6,073 bases of DNA from Acidobacteriaceae bacterium. Lineage in GTDB: Bacteria > Acidobacteriota > Terriglobia > Terriglobales > Acidobacteriaceae. A model generated the notes under the pieces. The model had not been told where the DNA came from and ran no database searches. It worked only from the letters and a program-made list of their open reading frames with translations. The translations under genes and the position numbers were made by a program. Of this stretch, positions 4,518 to 6,073 are shown piece by piece. The stretch lies in the NCBI GenBank assembly GCA_003135315.1, contig PLBD01000546.1, positions 218 through 6,290 on the forward strand. Reading direction: 5' to 3'. Position 1 is the stretch's first letter. Every line of letters starts with the position of its first letter.

Positions 4518-6073
4518 ATGGCTGCAACTCTTCTTGCTCCCGCAGAGATCTCGTCCGAGGACGTACAGGTGGCCTTGCAGGGATTTGTCGCCCGGGACCG
4601 AATCCTGGTCCGGCCGATTGACTTGATTGCCTATGCTTCCGACGCCAGCTTCTATCGCCTGATACCCAAAGCTGTGGTATTGGCGAAGAGCCTGGAGGAG
4701 ATCCGTGCGCTGTTTGCGTTGAGTCAGCAGACGCGCATTCCACTCACCTTTCGCGCGGCAGGAACCAGCCTGTCGGGGCAGTCGATCTCCGACGGACTGC
4801 TGGTTGAGGTGGCGCGCCACTGGCGTGAGCTGCGGGTGGAAGAAGGTGGCAATAAGATCCGCACACAGGCGGGCGTGATTGGGTCGCGCGCCAACCAGGC
4901 GCTGGCGCTCTACGGGGCTAAGATCGGACCCGATCCGGCTTCCATTGCCACCTGCACCATGGGCGGCATCCTCGCTAATAACTCCAGCGGGATGTGCTGC
5001 GGCGTCGAACAGAATGCCTATCACACGCTTAGTTCCATGACGTTCATGTTGCCGTCGGGGACGGTAATCGACACTTCGCAGCCTGGCGCGGACGATGAGT
5101 TTCATGCCCGCGAACCAAAGCTGGCGCGCGGCATATTGGACCTGAAGGCGAAGCTGGAGCTGAACCCGACCTTGCGCGAGCGCGTCCGCAACAAATACCG
5201 GACGAAAAATACTACTGGCTATTCGCTGAATGCCTTCCTCGACTTCGACCGTGCGGTCGACATTTTCCAGCACGTGCTGATCGGTTCCGAAGGCACGCTG
5301 GCCTTCATTGCGGAAGCGGTGATGAACACCGTGCCCGATCTTCCGGTGAAGTACACCGGCCTGCTGCTGTTTCCCGACCTGTACGCGGCAGCGGCGTCGA
5401 TTGTGCCTCTGCGGCAGGCGGGCGCCAAGGCGCTGGAGATCATGGATCGCGCTTCGTTGCGCTCGGTGGAGAACAAGGCCGGCGTTCCCGCCTCGCTGCG
5501 TTCGCTGCCGGAAGGGGCTGCCGGATTGCTGGCGGAGTTTCAATCGGCCGACGAAGCCGAACGCGCGGACCTGGAGGCGCTCGCCGCCGAAGCAGTCGGC
5601 GGCCTCAAACTGTTCGAACCAGCACGCTTTACCCACGTTGCGGGCGAGCAGGCCCTGTTGTGGCAGATTCGGGCCGGGATGTTCCCGTCCGTCGGTTCGG
5701 TACGCAAGAGCGGGACAACGGTAATCATCGAAGATGTCGCCTTCCCAGTTGAGGCCCTGGCCGACGCAGCCCACGATCTGACGGGGCTCTTCCGCAAACA
5801 TGACTACGACAACGCCATCATCTTCGGCCATGCCAAGGACGGCAACCTGCACTTCGTCATCACCCAGGCCTTCAACACCCAGACAAACATCGACCAGTAC
5901 TCGTACTTCATCGATGATGTAGTGAAACTGGTGGTCGAGCGCTACGACGGTGCGCTCAAGGCCGAACACGGTACCGGACGCAACATGGCGCCGTTCGTCG
6001 AAGCCGAATGGGGCCGCGAAGCATATTCCATCATGAAGCGCTTGAAGCAACTGATCGATCCGGAAGATCTGCT
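4518..6073 (+). CDS. FAD-linked D-lactate dehydrogenase/YdiJ-like oxidoreductase, N-terminal part
   Basis: The first 518 residues of a 2-hydroxy-acid dehydrogenase, cut by the right edge. A PCMH-type FAD-binding domain covers about 30-275: FRAAGTSLSGQS (78-89), IGPDP (136-140), CTMGGILANNSSGMCCG (146-162) and IGSEGTLAFIAEA (255-267). The C-terminal FAD-oxidase domain follows, with VIIEDVAFP (402-410), GHAKDGNLH (437-445; His437 and His445 are expected substrate/metal-site residues) and EHGTGR (483-488). These features, especially the SSGMCCGVEQNAYHTL stretch, match the long type (about 900-1000 residues) in which an Fe-S/CCG electron-transfer domain follows; that half would lie past the edge and is not seen. 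The expected reaction is oxidation of D-lactate or a related D-2-hydroxy acid, with electrons going to quinone or a cytochrome. AAGGG (4507-4511) precedes ATG 4518 by 6 bases. It is divergent from a likely organic-acid transporter. The exact substrate (D-lactate, glycolate or 2-hydroxyglutarate) is uncertain. Confidence 0.94.
   Translation, partial: MAATLLAPAEISSEDVQVALQGFVARDRILVRPIDLIAYASDASFYRLIPKAVVLAKSLEEIRALFALSQQTRIPLTFRAAGTSLSGQSISDGLLVEVARHWRELRVEEGGNKIRTQAGVIGSRANQALALYGAKIGPDPASIATCTMGGILANNSSGMCCGVEQNAYHTLSSMTFMLPSGTVIDTSQPGADDEFHAREPKLARGILDLKAKLELNPTLRERVRNKYRTKNTTGYSLNAFLDFDRAVDIFQHVLIGSEGTLAFIAEAVMNTVPDLPVKYTGLLLFPDLYAAAASIVPLRQAGAKALEIMDRASLRSVENKAGVPASLRSLPEGAAGLLAEFQSADEAERADLEALAAEAVGGLKLFEPARFTHVAGEQALLWQIRAGMFPSVGSVRKSGTTVIIEDVAFPVEALADAAHDLTGLFRKHDYDNAIIFGHAKDGNLHFVITQAFNTQTNIDQYSYFIDDVVKLVVERYDGALKAEHGTGRNMAPFVEAEWGREAYSIMKRLKQLIDPEDL

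Noticed and set aside
4419..6050. A 543-codon open frame on the minus strand
   Set aside because: It lies exactly antisense to the FAD dehydrogenase, whose motifs are unmistakable on the plus strand. Its translation is rich in Arg, His and Gln with no recognisable domain, as expected for the complement of a GC-biased gene.

Overview
The window looks like an ordinary, moderately GC-rich chromosomal stretch of a Gram-negative-type bacterium. It has short leaders, intrinsic terminators and AGGAG-type ribosome binding sites. A periplasmic Spy/CpxP-like protein with a Sec signal peptide implies an outer membrane. The gene style and combination (zinc-ribbon XRE regulator, HD hydrolase, LTxxQ protein, long-type FAD/Fe-S hydroxy-acid dehydrogenase) suggest Acidobacteriota (Terriglobia-like). 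That placement is an inference from general resemblance; no rRNA or other marker in the window proves it.

Layout, left to right. (1) 1-251, minus: N-terminal 83 residues of undecaprenyl diphosphate synthase (uppS), cut by the window edge. (2) 506-1042, minus: an XRE-type regulator with an N-terminal four-cysteine zinc ribbon, ending at a strong intrinsic terminator (435-462) that separates it from uppS. (3) 1215-1775, plus: a COG2316-like HD-superfamily hydrolase transcribed divergently from the regulator; the 172-bp gap holds a candidate operator. (4) 1953-2462, minus: a small secreted Spy/CpxP (LTxxQ) protein with its own terminator (1875-1906). Upstream lies a GTAAA-type direct repeat that resembles a CpxR box. 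(5) 2728-4119, minus: a 12-helix MFS transporter of the metabolite:H+/sialate:H+ symporter type, ending at a terminator (2671-2701). (6) 4518-6073, plus, running off the right edge: the FAD half of a D-lactate dehydrogenase/YdiJ-like oxidoreductase, divergent from the transporter. The 398-bp region between them carries a perfect 7+7 inverted repeat and a structured leader.

How the genes fit together. The transporter and the dehydrogenase plausibly form a divergent uptake-and-oxidation module for a 2-hydroxy acid such as D-lactate, sharing one regulatory region. The regulator/HD-hydrolase pair is a second divergent unit of unknown substrate. The Spy-like gene is a stand-alone envelope-stress gene. 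uppS belongs to an envelope-lipid cluster continuing off the left edge.

I found no CRISPR array, mobile element, RNA gene or convincing new multi-gene system. The most interesting signals are regulatory: the CpxR-like box, the paired TTGAC...GAGT...AAA elements between the regulator and the HD gene, and the operator-like palindrome plus hairpin leader before the dehydrogenase.
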